From the NCBI RefSeq assembly GCF_900188035.1, contig NZ_FZNN01000007.1, positions 124,001 through 188,000 on the forward strand: DNA of 64,000 nucleotides. The letters run 5' to 3'. The notes below the pieces were generated by a model that was not told the DNA's origin, ran no database searches, and saw only the letters and a program-made list of their open reading frames with translations. Positions 28,357-37,074 of this stretch are shown here, one piece after another. The stretch comes from Puniceibacterium sediminis. GTDB lineage: Bacteria; Pseudomonadota; Alphaproteobacteria; Rhodobacterales; Rhodobacteraceae. How positions within the stretch are numbered: the stretch's first letter is position 1; each line of letters opens with the position of its first letter. The translations under genes were made by a program, and so were the position numbers.

Positions 28357-29006
28357 GGAAAATTTCGCTCGCCCTCTGTGTCGCTATGACACTTGCCTCA
28401 TGCGGTTCGGATCCGAACATCCAGCAGGTTGGCATGGTGCGAAACGCCCTGCGCGGGCTTTTCTCACCGCCGCCAAAGGTAAATCTGCGTCAAACACTCA
28501 CCCCTGAGGTTTTGGAAAATTTCAACCAGCCTTTGCTGCTGGTCGACCTCCCGGACCGGGGTCTTCAGGCCGGCGCGCTACTGGTGCAGCAGAATGGCTT
28601 GCGTCAGATATGGCAAACCCAGGATGGCGTGACCCTTACCTTGGAATCGGGGATTCTCACCGAAACCAGGGGGCTTGGTGGCGATTTGATGACCACTGAC
28701 CTAGGGAGGATCGGCGCCGCCATACGCGGCGAAATCAACACATCTGCGCGCATTCATCGGTACCTGAACGGCGAGGATCATCTTGAGGCCAAAGCGTTCG
28801 TATGTACCTACGCGATCCGGCCCAACGTACCGGTCAGCACCCTGGCAGGCAATTTCAACACGTTACGAGTAACGGAGGACTGCGTCGGCCCCGAAATAAC
28901 CTTCCAGAACCGTTATTGGCTGGATGGCCGCGGGCTGATGCGTAAAACACGTCAGTGGGTGGGTCCGAATGTGGGCTACGCGGACACAGAACTGGTTAAG
29001 GAATAG
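28353..29006 (+). CDS. YjbF/GfcB-family lipoprotein
   Basis: This 217-residue protein has a lipoprotein signal with lipobox LASC (about residues 13-16), so it is predicted to be lipid-anchored in the envelope. The body follows the YjbF/GfcB pattern, including LLVDLPDRG, a central ITLESGILTETRGLGGDLM-like block and a C-terminal RQWVGPNVGYADTELVK. These lipoproteins accompany YjbH in group 4 capsule and exopolysaccharide loci. The start at 28353 overlaps the yjbH stop (ATGA). The usual third partner YjbG/GfcC is absent. Confidence 0.85.
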   Translation: MRKISLALCVAMTLASCGSDPNIQQVGMVRNALRGLFSPPPKVNLRQTLTPEVLENFNQPLLLVDLPDRGLQAGALLVQQNGLRQIWQTQDGVTLTLESGILTETRGLGGDLMTTDLGRIGAAIRGEINTSARIHRYLNGEDHLEAKAFVCTYAIRPNVPVSTLAGNFNTLRVTEDCVGPEITFQNRYWLDGRGLMRKTRQWVGPNVGYADTELVKE

Positions 29007-29133
29007 GGTGCAAAAACTTGCAACACGTCGACCTCAATATCTAAAATGCCCAGCATCTTTGAACAATAGGATTTGAAAAAAGCAAGTTCTTAGGTTAGAA
29101 GACAAAGGGAGTTTTTTAACAAGGAGACAAAAT

Positions 29134-29403
29134 ATGAAGACTGGTTTTATCGCCATCGTTGCGTCCGCCGCATTGCTTCTCGGTTCCGCTGTGAACGCGG
29201 AGCAGATTAAGCCCGTTCAAAAAGCTAACGGAATTGTTTCGTCGCAAGGTATCTCAGCTGCCTTTGGCCTTGGTGGACTCGGCGCTGGCGCGACTGCTGG
29301 CCTCATCGGCACGATCGTCGTCGTTGGTGGCGTTGCTGCATCTGGTGCCGTCGGCGGCTCAACAGGCAGCTCTGCATCGCAGACCCCGATCTTTATCCAG
29401 TAA
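29134..29403 (+). CDS. YjbE-like small secreted Gly/Ala/Ser-rich protein
   Basis: This 89-residue protein has a Sec signal peptide (TGFIAIVASAALLLGSAVNA) and a mature region dominated by Gly, Ala, Ser and Val, with a hydrophobic centre (AGLIGTIVVVGGVAASG). YjbE/GfcA proteins have the same size and composition and lie with yjbF and yjbH. AAGGAGAC stands before the ATG, a strong ribosome site that suggests high expression. It is separated from yjbF by 127 bases and followed by a good terminator, so it may also have its own promoter. Confidence 0.78.
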   Translation: MKTGFIAIVASAALLLGSAVNAEQIKPVQKANGIVSSQGISAAFGLGGLGAGATAGLIGTIVVVGGVAASGAVGGSTGSSASQTPIFIQ

Positions 29404-29430
29404 CTATCCCCTTTCACAGGGTGTGACATG

Positions 29431-29462
29431 AAAGCGAACCTTTAGCGGGGTTCGCTTTTTCT
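29431..29462 (+). terminator. Terminator after yjbE-like gene
   Basis: A 10-bp stem AAAGCGAACC/GGTTCGCTTT (29431-29440 with 29449-29458), an 8-base loop and a T-run continuing after the stem. Confidence 0.9.
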
Positions 29463-29540
29463 TTGTCGCGCAAGATGGCTCATCGTGCTTATCCTTGTTA
29501 TACGCAAATTTGCAGACAATAACGAAGGACGCTGGGAAAC

Positions 29541-30902
29541 ATGATAAAAAACGCGCTGATTTCTCTGTTTCTGGCAGCGCTCGCCGGGTGCGGTGTAGCG
29601 TATAATTCGCCGTCGATAAATTCTTTTGCGCAGACAGATTCTAAGGTCCGCGTACTGCCCATCACGGCAGAATCGACACTTGTAGCCAACAGGTCCGCCT
29701 ACAGCCCCAAAACCCTTCCGGCCGCCTTCTTCCAGACCGCTGGTACTGGTAGTGGACTACGCAGCGGCGGCGCTGTTCCAGATTCAGTCTTGGATCAGCG
29801 CATCAAGCCGCTTTCCATGGAAACCCGTCTGCCGCCCCCTGCTCCGGTGCAACCTTACCAGATCGGAATTGGCGATGTTATTCTGCTCGCCACCCCCCAG
29901 ACCGGATCGACAGTCGAACAATTGACCGGACTTTTGGCCGCGTCCAATTCACGCCAAGGTTATACCGTACAAGATGACGGCTCCATCTCGATCCCCAATG
30001 TCGGGCGGGTCGTGGTTGCTGGCCTGACCCTTGAATCGGCCGAAGCGGAACTTTTCCAGCGTCTGGTCGAAAAACAGATCGACCCCACATTCAGCTTGGA
30101 AATTGCCGAATTCAACTCCAAGAAAGTATCGATTGGCGGCGCTGTGGCCAAACCAACCGTTGCTCCGATCTCACTGACCCCCCTCTACCTTGACGAGGCT
30201 CTTGCGGCGGCAGGCGGTATCACCGTGACGGATCAGGATTATGCCTCGGTCCGCATCTACCGCGACGGCAATCTGTATCAGATCCCGCTGACGGAGCTTT
30301 ATTCCAACCGTGGCCTGCAACGCGTTCCCCTGATCGACGGTGACAGCGTTTTTGTCGACACGACCTATGAACTGGACCTCGCTCAGGCCTATTTCGCCGA
30401 ACAGATCCAGATCGCGAATTTCCGCCAGCAGTCACGCATTTCGGCACTGAACGAGTTGAATGCCGAAGTCGCGATCCGCCGCGGCGCGTTGACTGAAACG
30501 CGTGATAATTTCATGACACAGATCGAGCTGGATTCGGCTGGCCGCGACTACGTCTATCTCGCTGGAGAAGTTGAAAAACAAAGCCGCTTTCCCCTGCCAT
30601 TCGGGAACACCGCGTCGCTTGCCGATGCGCTTTACAGTCAGGGCGGTATTCCCACGATCACAGGGAATGTGAGCAAAATCTATGTACTACGCGGCTCGGC
30701 CGACCCAAGGGAATTTTCCGCACTGACGGCATGGCAGTTGGACGCGAGCAATGCCGCGAACCTGTTGCTGGCCACGCGGTTTGAACTGCGCCCCAATGAT
30801 GTGATCTTTGTTGCAGAACAACCGATCACCCGCTGGAATCGCGTCATCAACCAGATCACTCCGACCATCATCAACACAACGGTTGCTGCCGCCGGAAACT
30901 GA
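29541..30902 (+). CDS. Wza/KpsD-type polysaccharide export lipoprotein
   Basis: This 453-residue protein has a lipoprotein signal (lipobox LAGC, about residues 14-17). A poly-export domain begins YQIGIGDVILLATP (about 107-120), and two SLBB-like segments follow (VSIGGAVAKPTVAPISL; VYLAGEVEKQSRFPLPF). Wza-type proteins form the outer-membrane channel for capsule or exopolysaccharide. It extends well past the second SLBB and lacks a recognisable Wza C-terminal helix motif. No Wzc-type kinase is in this window. It ends immediately against the convergent ynjD-like gene, with stops at adjacent bases. Confidence 0.9.
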   Translation: MIKNALISLFLAALAGCGVAYNSPSINSFAQTDSKVRVLPITAESTLVANRSAYSPKTLPAAFFQTAGTGSGLRSGGAVPDSVLDQRIKPLSMETRLPPPAPVQPYQIGIGDVILLATPQTGSTVEQLTGLLAASNSRQGYTVQDDGSISIPNVGRVVVAGLTLESAEAELFQRLVEKQIDPTFSLEIAEFNSKKVSIGGAVAKPTVAPISLTPLYLDEALAAAGGITVTDQDYASVRIYRDGNLYQIPLTELYSNRGLQRVPLIDGDSVFVDTTYELDLAQAYFAEQIQIANFRQQSRISALNELNAEVAIRRGALTETRDNFMTQIELDSAGRDYVYLAGEVEKQSRFPLPFGNTASLADALYSQGGIPTITGNVSKIYVLRGSADPREFSALTAWQLDASNAANLLLATRFELRPNDVIFVAEQPITRWNRVINQITPTIINTTVAAAGN

Positions 30903-31553
30903 TCACGCGGAAAGGTTGGCCACTGTCAACCTTTCCACCGCACCACCTGCAGCCTCAGCATCCTCCTGATCGTGGGTCACCATCAGAACAGGCAGATGCA
31001 TCCGCCGCGCGCGGTCAAAGACCAGCGCCCGTATCTGCCGCCGCAATGACACATCGAGCCCCGAGAACGCCTCGTCCAGCAGGAGTGCTCGCGGTTCCGA
31101 CAGCAGCATTCGCATCAGGGCCACTCGCGCCTTTTGCCCCCCTGAGAGAGTCGCGGGATCGCGATCAGCGTAGCCCTCCAATTCGATATCCGACAAGGCA
31201 GACTCGATCCGCTGCCGCCGGTGAGCGCGTGTGCCGCCAGGGCGCAGACCAAAAGCCAAGTTTGCCCCGACCGACAGGTGCGGGAACAGCAGATCATCTT
31301 GAAAAAGAATGCCAATGCGACGTTTCGCGGGTGGCAGATCGGTGATGTCCGTAGCGCCGAGGCAGACCTTGCCAGAAGCCTCGAAATCCGGTGACAGCGT
31401 GCCAGCGACATAGGACAACAGCGTTGATTTCCCAACGCCCGACGGCCCCATGACGGTCAGCACTGTGCCTGGGGCGATTGTGTGATCAATGCTTACCAAC
31501 GGCGCGCCCCTCCGACTGATTCGAACATTGTGCAAGATCAGACTGTCAGCCAT
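30903..31553 (-). CDS. ynjD: ABC importer ATPase, YnjD-like
   Basis: This 216-residue ATP-binding subunit has Walker A GPSGVGKST, Q-loop LFQDDLLFPH, signature LSGGQKARVAL, Walker B ALLLDEAFSGLD and the switch His in VTHDQEDA. It powers the importer made with the fused permease and binding protein just upstream. The start at 31553 overlaps the permease end by 8 bases; the longer frame reads through permease sequence and is rejected. A 10-bp hairpin is encoded within its last codons (30909-30936). The gene order matches ynjB-C-D of E. coli; the transported substrate is unknown. Confidence 0.88.
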   Translation of the reverse strand: MADSLILHNVRISRRGAPLVSIDHTIAPGTVLTVMGPSGVGKSTLLSYVAGTLSPDFEASGKVCLGATDITDLPPAKRRIGILFQDDLLFPHLSVGANLAFGLRPGGTRAHRRQRIESALSDIELEGYADRDPATLSGGQKARVALMRMLLSEPRALLLDEAFSGLDVSLRRQIRALVFDRARRMHLPVLMVTHDQEDAEAAGGAVERLTVANLSA

Positions 31554-33297
31554 GCAGAGACCTCCGGTTGCGCCAGACCACGGCGGGCACTGCCAGCGCC
31601 AGAATGAAGGGCCCCAGCACGGCCAGTGTCTGGGATACGCCGTAAACGCCAATTGCACGCCGGTCGCCGCCCGAGGCAAGCGCGACGGCCTCTGTCGTTA
31701 GGGTCGACACACGCCCCCCACCCACCAGCAGCGTCGGCAGATACTGTCCGACCGAGACCGCAAAGGCGACGGCCGCTGTGGTCAGGATGGGGCGCAGTAG
31801 CATCGGGAGGCGTACCCGCCACAGGACCCCGCGAGGCGAGGCTCCAAGCGCTGCCGCCACAGTGCTGTTGCGCCTGTCCCATGCGCGCCACGGATCGCCC
31901 AGCGACAAAAAGGCATAAGGCAGCACAAACACGAGATGGGCCAGGACCACGGCCCAGATCGCACGATCCGCGCCAAGGCTGAGCAGCAGGGTCTGCAGCC
32001 CTGGCAAAAAAGCGGTCTGCGGCACCAGCAGCGGCAGATAGATCAGCCAGAGACCGCGCTGGGTCAGGTTTTGCCCGCTGCGGAATTCGGATTCGAGGCA
32101 CCCGATGACAAGGATCAGCGAAAGGCCCGTCGCCAGAACGGCAATCAGCACCGTGGTTCCGCCCGTTGACAGGATGCCCGGAAGGTGTCGCGCCCAGCTG
32201 CGCAAATCGAAACTCTGCGGCAGGGCCTCGGGGAAAGCCCAGTAGCCCGCAAAGGACCAAACCGCGAGCCCTGCCAGCCCAGCCAGCACGGCAAGGGCCG
32301 ACATCGCCCCCAACGCCAGGCCAAGAGGCCGCAGAACAGGATCCAGCGCGCCCCGGCTTCCCCTTGCGATCCAGAGGACACCCAATCGTGCGACCACGGC
32401 TTCTCCGGCGCGCCACAGCGTCAACGCGGTCAGCACCAGCCCCCCCTGCAGCAGGGCAGCGGCAGCGGCGGTGAGGCGCTGGGACAGATCCGGATCGCTC
32501 ATCCAGCGGACGACCTGCACCGACAGCGGCGCAGGGGTCGAAGGGCCGAGAATCATCGCCACGTCGACGACTGACATGGAATATGCCAGCACCACATAGA
32601 CCGGCAGGCGGATCTGGGCATAGACCGGCGGAAAGACGGTCTTCAGCCAGCCAGTGATACGCCCATATCCCAGCGCCTGCGCCACCCGCATCCGACGACG
32701 TGCATCCGCCTGCCCCAGTGCGGCCAATGCCATGAGCAACAGGAACGGCACCTCTTTCGCGACCATCCCTGCAGTCAGGGTCAGACCCCATTCGTCCTGT
32801 AGTATCAGAACGTCCGGGGGCCTGACCCATCCGGTCAGGGGCGAAGCGATCCGCGACAGCCAGCCAGAGGGCGCGACAAGGAAGGCAAGACCAAAGGCCG
32901 CTGCGGCATGCGGCACCGACAACAGGGGCGACAACAAACGTTCGAGAACCCGAAAGGGACCCGTGTCATACCAGCCTGCCAACGTCAGCGTGACGACACC
33001 CAGCGACAACAAGGTCGCCAAGAGGCCGGTGCTGATTGACAGGCGCATGGCCACCGGCAGGCCGGGCCACTCGAATAGCTGTATAAATGGATCGAATGAG
33101 AGGGTCGAAAGCCCCGCCGCGGGGAGGTAGCCAAGCGATGGCATCAGCGTTCCCAGCAGCCCTGCACAGACCGGCCCGAGCATCGCCATTAGAGTCAGCG
33201 CCGGGATCAGCCCCACTGCTGAAAGCCGTCCAGACCCACCGTTTTTCCCGGCCCAAAGTGGGGCCAGCAGGCGCATCAGGTCATTGTCCGGCCCCAT
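31546..33297 (-). CDS. ynjC: Fused ABC importer permease, YnjC-like
   Basis: This 583-residue inner-membrane protein holds two tandem permease halves with about twelve hydrophobic segments, as in YnjC and ThiP. EAA-like loops occur in both halves, for example RRMRVAQALGYGRITGWLKTVFPP in the first and AALGASPRGVLWRVRLPM in the second. It forms the channel of the importer with the binding protein (ynjB-like) and ATPase (ynjD-like). The start is not certain: 33297 overlaps the preceding stop by 17 bases, 33276 (MRLLAPLW) leaves a 4-base gap. Confidence 0.87.
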   Translation of the reverse strand: MGPDNDLMRLLAPLWAGKNGGSGRLSAVGLIPALTLMAMLGPVCAGLLGTLMPSLGYLPAAGLSTLSFDPFIQLFEWPGLPVAMRLSISTGLLATLLSLGVVTLTLAGWYDTGPFRVLERLLSPLLSVPHAAAAFGLAFLVAPSGWLSRIASPLTGWVRPPDVLILQDEWGLTLTAGMVAKEVPFLLLMALAALGQADARRRMRVAQALGYGRITGWLKTVFPPVYAQIRLPVYVVLAYSMSVVDVAMILGPSTPAPLSVQVVRWMSDPDLSQRLTAAAAALLQGGLVLTALTLWRAGEAVVARLGVLWIARGSRGALDPVLRPLGLALGAMSALAVLAGLAGLAVWSFAGYWAFPEALPQSFDLRSWARHLPGILSTGGTTVLIAVLATGLSLILVIGCLESEFRSGQNLTQRGLWLIYLPLLVPQTAFLPGLQTLLLSLGADRAIWAVVLAHLVFVLPYAFLSLGDPWRAWDRRNSTVAAALGASPRGVLWRVRLPMLLRPILTTAAVAFAVSVGQYLPTLLVGGGRVSTLTTEAVALASGGDRRAIGVYGVSQTLAVLGPFILALAVPAVVWRNRRSLHG

Positions 33298-34489
33298 AGC
33301 GGCGAGTCCAGTCCTCGGTTACACGCGACATCCAGCTCGGATGTGGTTCGGGCTGGGCTGAACCCAGTTCGGCGGGGGTCAGCGTCGCAATGCCAAGCTC
33401 AAGAGCGTCAAAGGTTTCGCGTTCTTCCGGCGACAGCTTGTCCATCGACAGCACCGTGCCATAGCCAAGGATGGCCGGATCCTGCGCACGCGCCTGCGCT
33501 TCGGGCGACAGCAAGGTATTTGCAACGACCATCGCCCCGGCCTTGGAGCCCGAATTATACGGGATCGCCACGTAAGAGGCATTTCCCAGGGTGCCGTTTT
33601 CCAGAACGAAGGTGCGCACCGTGTCGCGCAACTGGTTGTTGGCGATGGCGGTCGACGCCTCGCCCGGGCTGAATGAAATGGCGAGGTCGATTTCGTTATC
33701 CGCCATCAGTTGCAATTGCGCAGGCCCGGTCGCCGGATAAGCCGACCCCGAACGCCACAGAACTGGCGTGAGGGCGTCAAGGTATTCCCACAAGGGGGCT
33801 GTGACAGCCGCATAATCTGCCTCATCAGCCGACCCTGACAGGACATCGCTGTTATCCGTCAGCTCGATCAGCGTCTGCTTGAGGAAGGTAGAGCCAAGGA
33901 AGTCCGGTGGCTGCGGATAGGTAAACCGACCGGGATTGGCTTGGGCCCATTTCAGGATTGCCTCTGCAGAGGGCTGCGGCTCCATGTCCGCCGTGTCGTA
34001 CATGTAGACAACCTGAGCCATCGCCCAGGGAGATTCGTATCCTTCGGTCGGGACAGTGAAATCCGACTGGACGGTTTTGCCCTCGGTATCCACATACTGC
34101 CAGTTCGGAAGCTGTTCGGCGAAAGGGCCAAACAGAAGATCCGCCTCCTTCATCGCGGCGAAATTCGGGCCGTTTATCCAGATCATGTCGACCGCGCTGT
34201 CATCGTCACGACCGGCCTGTTTTTCATTCAACACCCGGGTCACGGCATCGGCTGTGTCAGAGAGCTTCACATGCTCTAGCGTCACACCCTGCTTGGCCGC
34301 CTGCTCGCCAATCCAGGCAATAAAGTCATTGGTCGCAGTCGACCCGCCCCAAGCGTGCCAATAGACGGTCTGGCCCTGCGCCTGCTCCAACACCGAATCC
34401 CAATCAGATGGGTCAAGACCGTCAGAGAGTGCAGGCAGTGGCGCCGTGAGGGCAGCCAGCAGGGGAAGGGCGGTGGATAGGCGGGGCAT
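33281..34489 (-). CDS. ynjB: ABC importer solute-binding protein, YnjB-like
   Basis: This 402-residue periplasmic binding protein has a signal peptide (to about LPALS) and a family 1 type fold. The motif VYWHAWGGSTATNDFIAW near the N-terminus is typical of YnjB proteins, as are VDMIWINGPNFAAMKEADLLFGPF and YESPWAMAQVVYMYD. It delivers an unknown ligand to the YnjC-like permease. GGAG lies before the ATG. It is 12 bases after the CDP-alcohol transferase gene in the same leftward operon. Confidence 0.88.
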   Translation of the reverse strand: MPRLSTALPLLAALTAPLPALSDGLDPSDWDSVLEQAQGQTVYWHAWGGSTATNDFIAWIGEQAAKQGVTLEHVKLSDTADAVTRVLNEKQAGRDDDSAVDMIWINGPNFAAMKEADLLFGPFAEQLPNWQYVDTEGKTVQSDFTVPTEGYESPWAMAQVVYMYDTADMEPQPSAEAILKWAQANPGRFTYPQPPDFLGSTFLKQTLIELTDNSDVLSGSADEADYAAVTAPLWEYLDALTPVLWRSGSAYPATGPAQLQLMADNEIDLAISFSPGEASTAIANNQLRDTVRTFVLENGTLGNASYVAIPYNSGSKAGAMVVANTLLSPEAQARAQDPAILGYGTVLSMDKLSPEERETFDALELGIATLTPAELGSAQPEPHPSWMSRVTEDWTRRYGAGQ

Positions 34490-34501
34490 GTTGTCTCCGG
34501 T

Positions 34502-35110
34502 TCAGTCTTTGAAAATCTGGCGTGCGGCCAGAATGCGTAGAGTTGCGGTGGCGTAGCAAAGTGCGCCAAAAATCCAGGCGAGCGGTGCGAAATATACCGG
34601 CAGAAGGCAGAGGAGCACGAAGAAACCGATGGTTTCGGCCCCCTCAAGCAGACCGTTTGAGAAGTAGAGCGACTTGGAACCTTGGGCCGAAGTTTCCATC
34701 CCGCGCTTTTCAGCAAGAATGGCATAGCCCAGGAAGGTGGTGCCGTTGAAATAGAAGGATGCCAGTAGAAAGGCCCCTGCCATGCCATTGGTGGTCGGGT
34801 CCAACAGAACAAAGGCCAGCGGCACAGCCCCGTAAAACAGAAAATCAGAGGCGATGTCGAGGTATCCGCCAAAGTCGGTCGCGTGGCTGGCGCGGGCGAC
34901 AGCGCCATCCAATCCGTCGGCCAGGCGCGACAGCAGAAGCGGAACCAGGGCGATCAGTGGTGCCCCGGACCAGATCATCGCCGCCGCCATCAGCCCCAGA
35001 CCCAACCCCAGAAGGGTGACCTGATTGGCCGTGACGCCAAATGCCGCAACACGACAGCCGACCGCGTTCAGCGGCGGATCGATCAGCTTGCGGGCGGCGG
35101 CGTCGAACAT
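34502..35110 (-). CDS. ynjF: CDP-alcohol phosphatidyltransferase, YnjF-like
   Basis: This 202-residue membrane enzyme has the CDP-alcohol transferase signature DG-x2-AR-x8-G-x3-D-x3-D, read here as DGLDGAVARASHATDFGG followed by YLDIASD. It should move a phosphatidyl or similar group from a CDP-activated lipid to an alcohol. Several hydrophobic helices follow. AGGA stands 8 bases before the start at 35110; the 41-codon upstream extension is not supported. It heads the operon with ynjB-C-D-like genes, the same partnership as in E. coli, which suggests the importer supplies its acceptor or a related compound. Confidence 0.87.
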   Translation of the reverse strand: MFDAAARKLIDPPLNAVGCRVAAFGVTANQVTLLGLGLGLMAAAMIWSGAPLIALVPLLLSRLADGLDGAVARASHATDFGGYLDIASDFLFYGAVPLAFVLLDPTTNGMAGAFLLASFYFNGTTFLGYAILAEKRGMETSAQGSKSLYFSNGLLEGAETIGFFVLLCLLPVYFAPLAWIFGALCYATATLRILAARQIFKD

Positions 35111-35383
35111 GGACGGTTCCTGTAGGGTGACCTGTATAAAGCCATGCCGATCCCCGGCAAGCAATGCCTTGACGGGAATGTGAAAATCCCTACGTGAATT
35201 GACGGACAAAGGACCGGTTTGCATCCGCCACAAAAAGCCGCTTTGGTGACGTCAGGATCGTCCGGCCATCCTGCTGCCCGTCCTGAATTTGATACCGCCG
35301 AAGGAGCTTGCGCCGATGACGTTCCGAAACCCGTTCCTGCCAGACGTCGCCCTAACAGGGCGCCCCTGCCTACAGGGGATGGC

Positions 35384-36595
35384 ATGAGCGATGTTCTTAT
35401 CCTCGGTGCCGGGATGGCCGGTCTGGGCGCCGCGCTGGCATTGCAGGCGCGCGGGTTGAACTGTGTGATCCTTGACCGTGGCGCGCCCGGGCAAGAGACG
35501 AGCTATGGCAATGCCGGAATCCTTCAGTCAGAGGCATCCGAGCCTTATGCGCTGCCGCGTTCGCCCATCAGTCTGCTGCAACTTGCACTAGGTCAGGGAA
35601 ATGCCGTCGCGCTGGATCCTCTGGCGCTGCCCGGTCAGGCGGGAGCATTGTTGCGCTATTGGATGGCGTCCAGACCCAGCCAACATGCAAAGGCGACTCA
35701 GCTGTACCACCAGCTGATTTCCGAGGCCATTCCTGCCCATGCACCGCTGATCACTGCCGCCGGGGCGGACAATATCATCCAGCGCGACGGATATTGGGAA
35801 GTGTACCGCACAGAAAGCGCCTTCTATGCGGCGGAAACGAATGCGCGCAGGGTGGCGCGGCTTTACGGTCACGCGAATACGATTTTCTCGGGAGAGGACC
35901 TTCACCGGGCGGAACCCGGGCTCAGGGGGCGGTTAGCGGGCGCAGTTTTGTGGTCGGGTCCGTGGCGCGCAAGCGATCCGGGCGGGCTGGTGCAGGCTTA
36001 TGCCGCGTTGTTCGAACAGCGCGGCGGGCGCATCATGGTTGGCGACGCCACCACGCTTGAGCAGCGCGGCGCCGGGTGGCGCGCGGCAGGGATCGAGGCC
36101 GCGCAGGTCGTTGTCGCACTTGGCCCCTGGTCCCCCGAACTGCTGCGCCCTTTTGGCTACCATGTTCCGATGGTGGCCAAGCGCGGCTATCATCTGCACT
36201 TCGACGGTGCGCACGGGCTGAACCGTTCGGTTGTTGACGCAGAGCGCAACATTGTCCTGTCCCCCATGAAGCTGGGCCTGCGCCTTGCCACCGGGGCGGA
36301 ACTGTCGCGCCGGGCTGTCGACCATCCGCGCCAGCTGCTGCACGGAGAGCGCGCGGCACGTGAACTGCTGGAAATCGGGAATGCAGTCGAACAAAAAGCC
36401 TGGTCCGGTACACGCCCCTGCCTGCCGGGAATGCTGCCGCTGGTCACCCAGGCGCCGCGTCACAAGGGGCTTTGGCTGCATTTTGGGCACGGACATCAGG
36501 GTTTTACCCTTGGCCCAGCAACCGGAGAAAGGCTCGCCCGCGCGATGACCGGCGAACCAGAGGCGATTGCAGGGCTGGATCAGGGCATAAGTTGA
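35384..36595 (+). CDS. FAD-dependent amine/D-amino acid dehydrogenase (DadA-like)
   Basis: This 403-residue flavoenzyme opens with the dinucleotide-binding motif LILGAGMAGLGAALAL and continues with GNAGILQSEASEPYALP, in the DadA style. A C-terminal block (GTRPCLPGMLPLV; LHFGHGHQGFTLGP) closes the FAD site. It is predicted to oxidise a D-amino acid or other amine to an imine or oxo acid. The start at 35384 is preceded by GGGG, which sits in the 3' arm of a CCCCTG-CCTA-CAGGGG hairpin (35363-35378). The RidA gene downstream would remove the reactive imine product. Confidence 0.87.
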   Translation: MSDVLILGAGMAGLGAALALQARGLNCVILDRGAPGQETSYGNAGILQSEASEPYALPRSPISLLQLALGQGNAVALDPLALPGQAGALLRYWMASRPSQHAKATQLYHQLISEAIPAHAPLITAAGADNIIQRDGYWEVYRTESAFYAAETNARRVARLYGHANTIFSGEDLHRAEPGLRGRLAGAVLWSGPWRASDPGGLVQAYAALFEQRGGRIMVGDATTLEQRGAGWRAAGIEAAQVVVALGPWSPELLRPFGYHVPMVAKRGYHLHFDGAHGLNRSVVDAERNIVLSPMKLGLRLATGAELSRRAVDHPRQLLHGERAARELLEIGNAVEQKAWSGTRPCLPGMLPLVTQAPRHKGLWLHFGHGHQGFTLGPATGERLARAMTGEPEAIAGLDQGIS

Positions 36596-36690
36596 TCTCT
36601 GAGCGTCACCGCAAAGCAGACTGGAAAAGGGATGGGTTTCCGGCGCGCAGTGGCGTAACCCGGAAAGAGACACATCATCAGGAGCAAGAC

Positions 36691-37041
36691 ATGAGCCAGA
36701 TCACCCGCCACCACACCGGTGCCCGCATGAGTCAGATCGTCGAACACGGCGACACCATTTATCTTGCCGGTCAGGTCGGAAACCCAGGCGAAGATGTGAA
36801 CGCGCAGACGCAAACCTGCCTAGCCAAGATCGACGCGCTGCTGGCAGAGGTCGGAGCAGACAAGACGCGCCTGCTGCAGGTCACAATCTGGCTTGCTGAT
36901 ATGTCGGATTTCGCAGCGATGAATTCTGTCTGGGATGCCTGGGTTGCAGCCGGCCACACCCCCGCCCGGGCCTGCGGCGAAGCAAAGCTCGCCACGCCGG
37001 ACTACCTTGTCGAATTCCTCGTGACGGCAGCCAAGGCCTGA
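36691..37041 (+). CDS. RidA-family reactive imine deaminase
   Basis: This 116-residue protein of the RidA/YjgF/YER057c family has the typical DTIYLAGQVGN, LLQVTIWLADMSDFAAMN and a C-terminal ARACGEAKLATPDYLVEF block with the active-site arginine in ARACG. Such trimers hydrolyse enamines and imines made by PLP or flavin enzymes. AGGAG stands before the ATG at 36691; the longer frame to 36472 overlaps the DadA-like gene in another frame and is rejected. The pairing with the upstream amine dehydrogenase makes functional sense. Confidence 0.9.
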   Translation: MSQITRHHTGARMSQIVEHGDTIYLAGQVGNPGEDVNAQTQTCLAKIDALLAEVGADKTRLLQVTIWLADMSDFAAMNSVWDAWVAAGHTPARACGEAKLATPDYLVEFLVTAAKA

Positions 37042-37050
37042 GACCCGCGC

Positions 37051-37074
37051 GGCGGTGTCGTTTTAGACACCGCC
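37051..37074. terminator. Hairpin shared by ridA-like and opgG ends
   Basis: A perfect 9-bp stem GGCGGTGTC/GACACCGCC with loop GTTTTA. It starts 9 bases after the RidA stop and overlaps the opgG stop codon and last codons (opgG ends at 37063). Confidence 0.55.

Noticed and set aside
31538-32830. A 430-codon minus-strand frame overlapping the YnjC-like permease
   Set aside because: Shifted-frame shadow of the permease; no recognisable domain and a Gly/Arg/Ala-biased composition.
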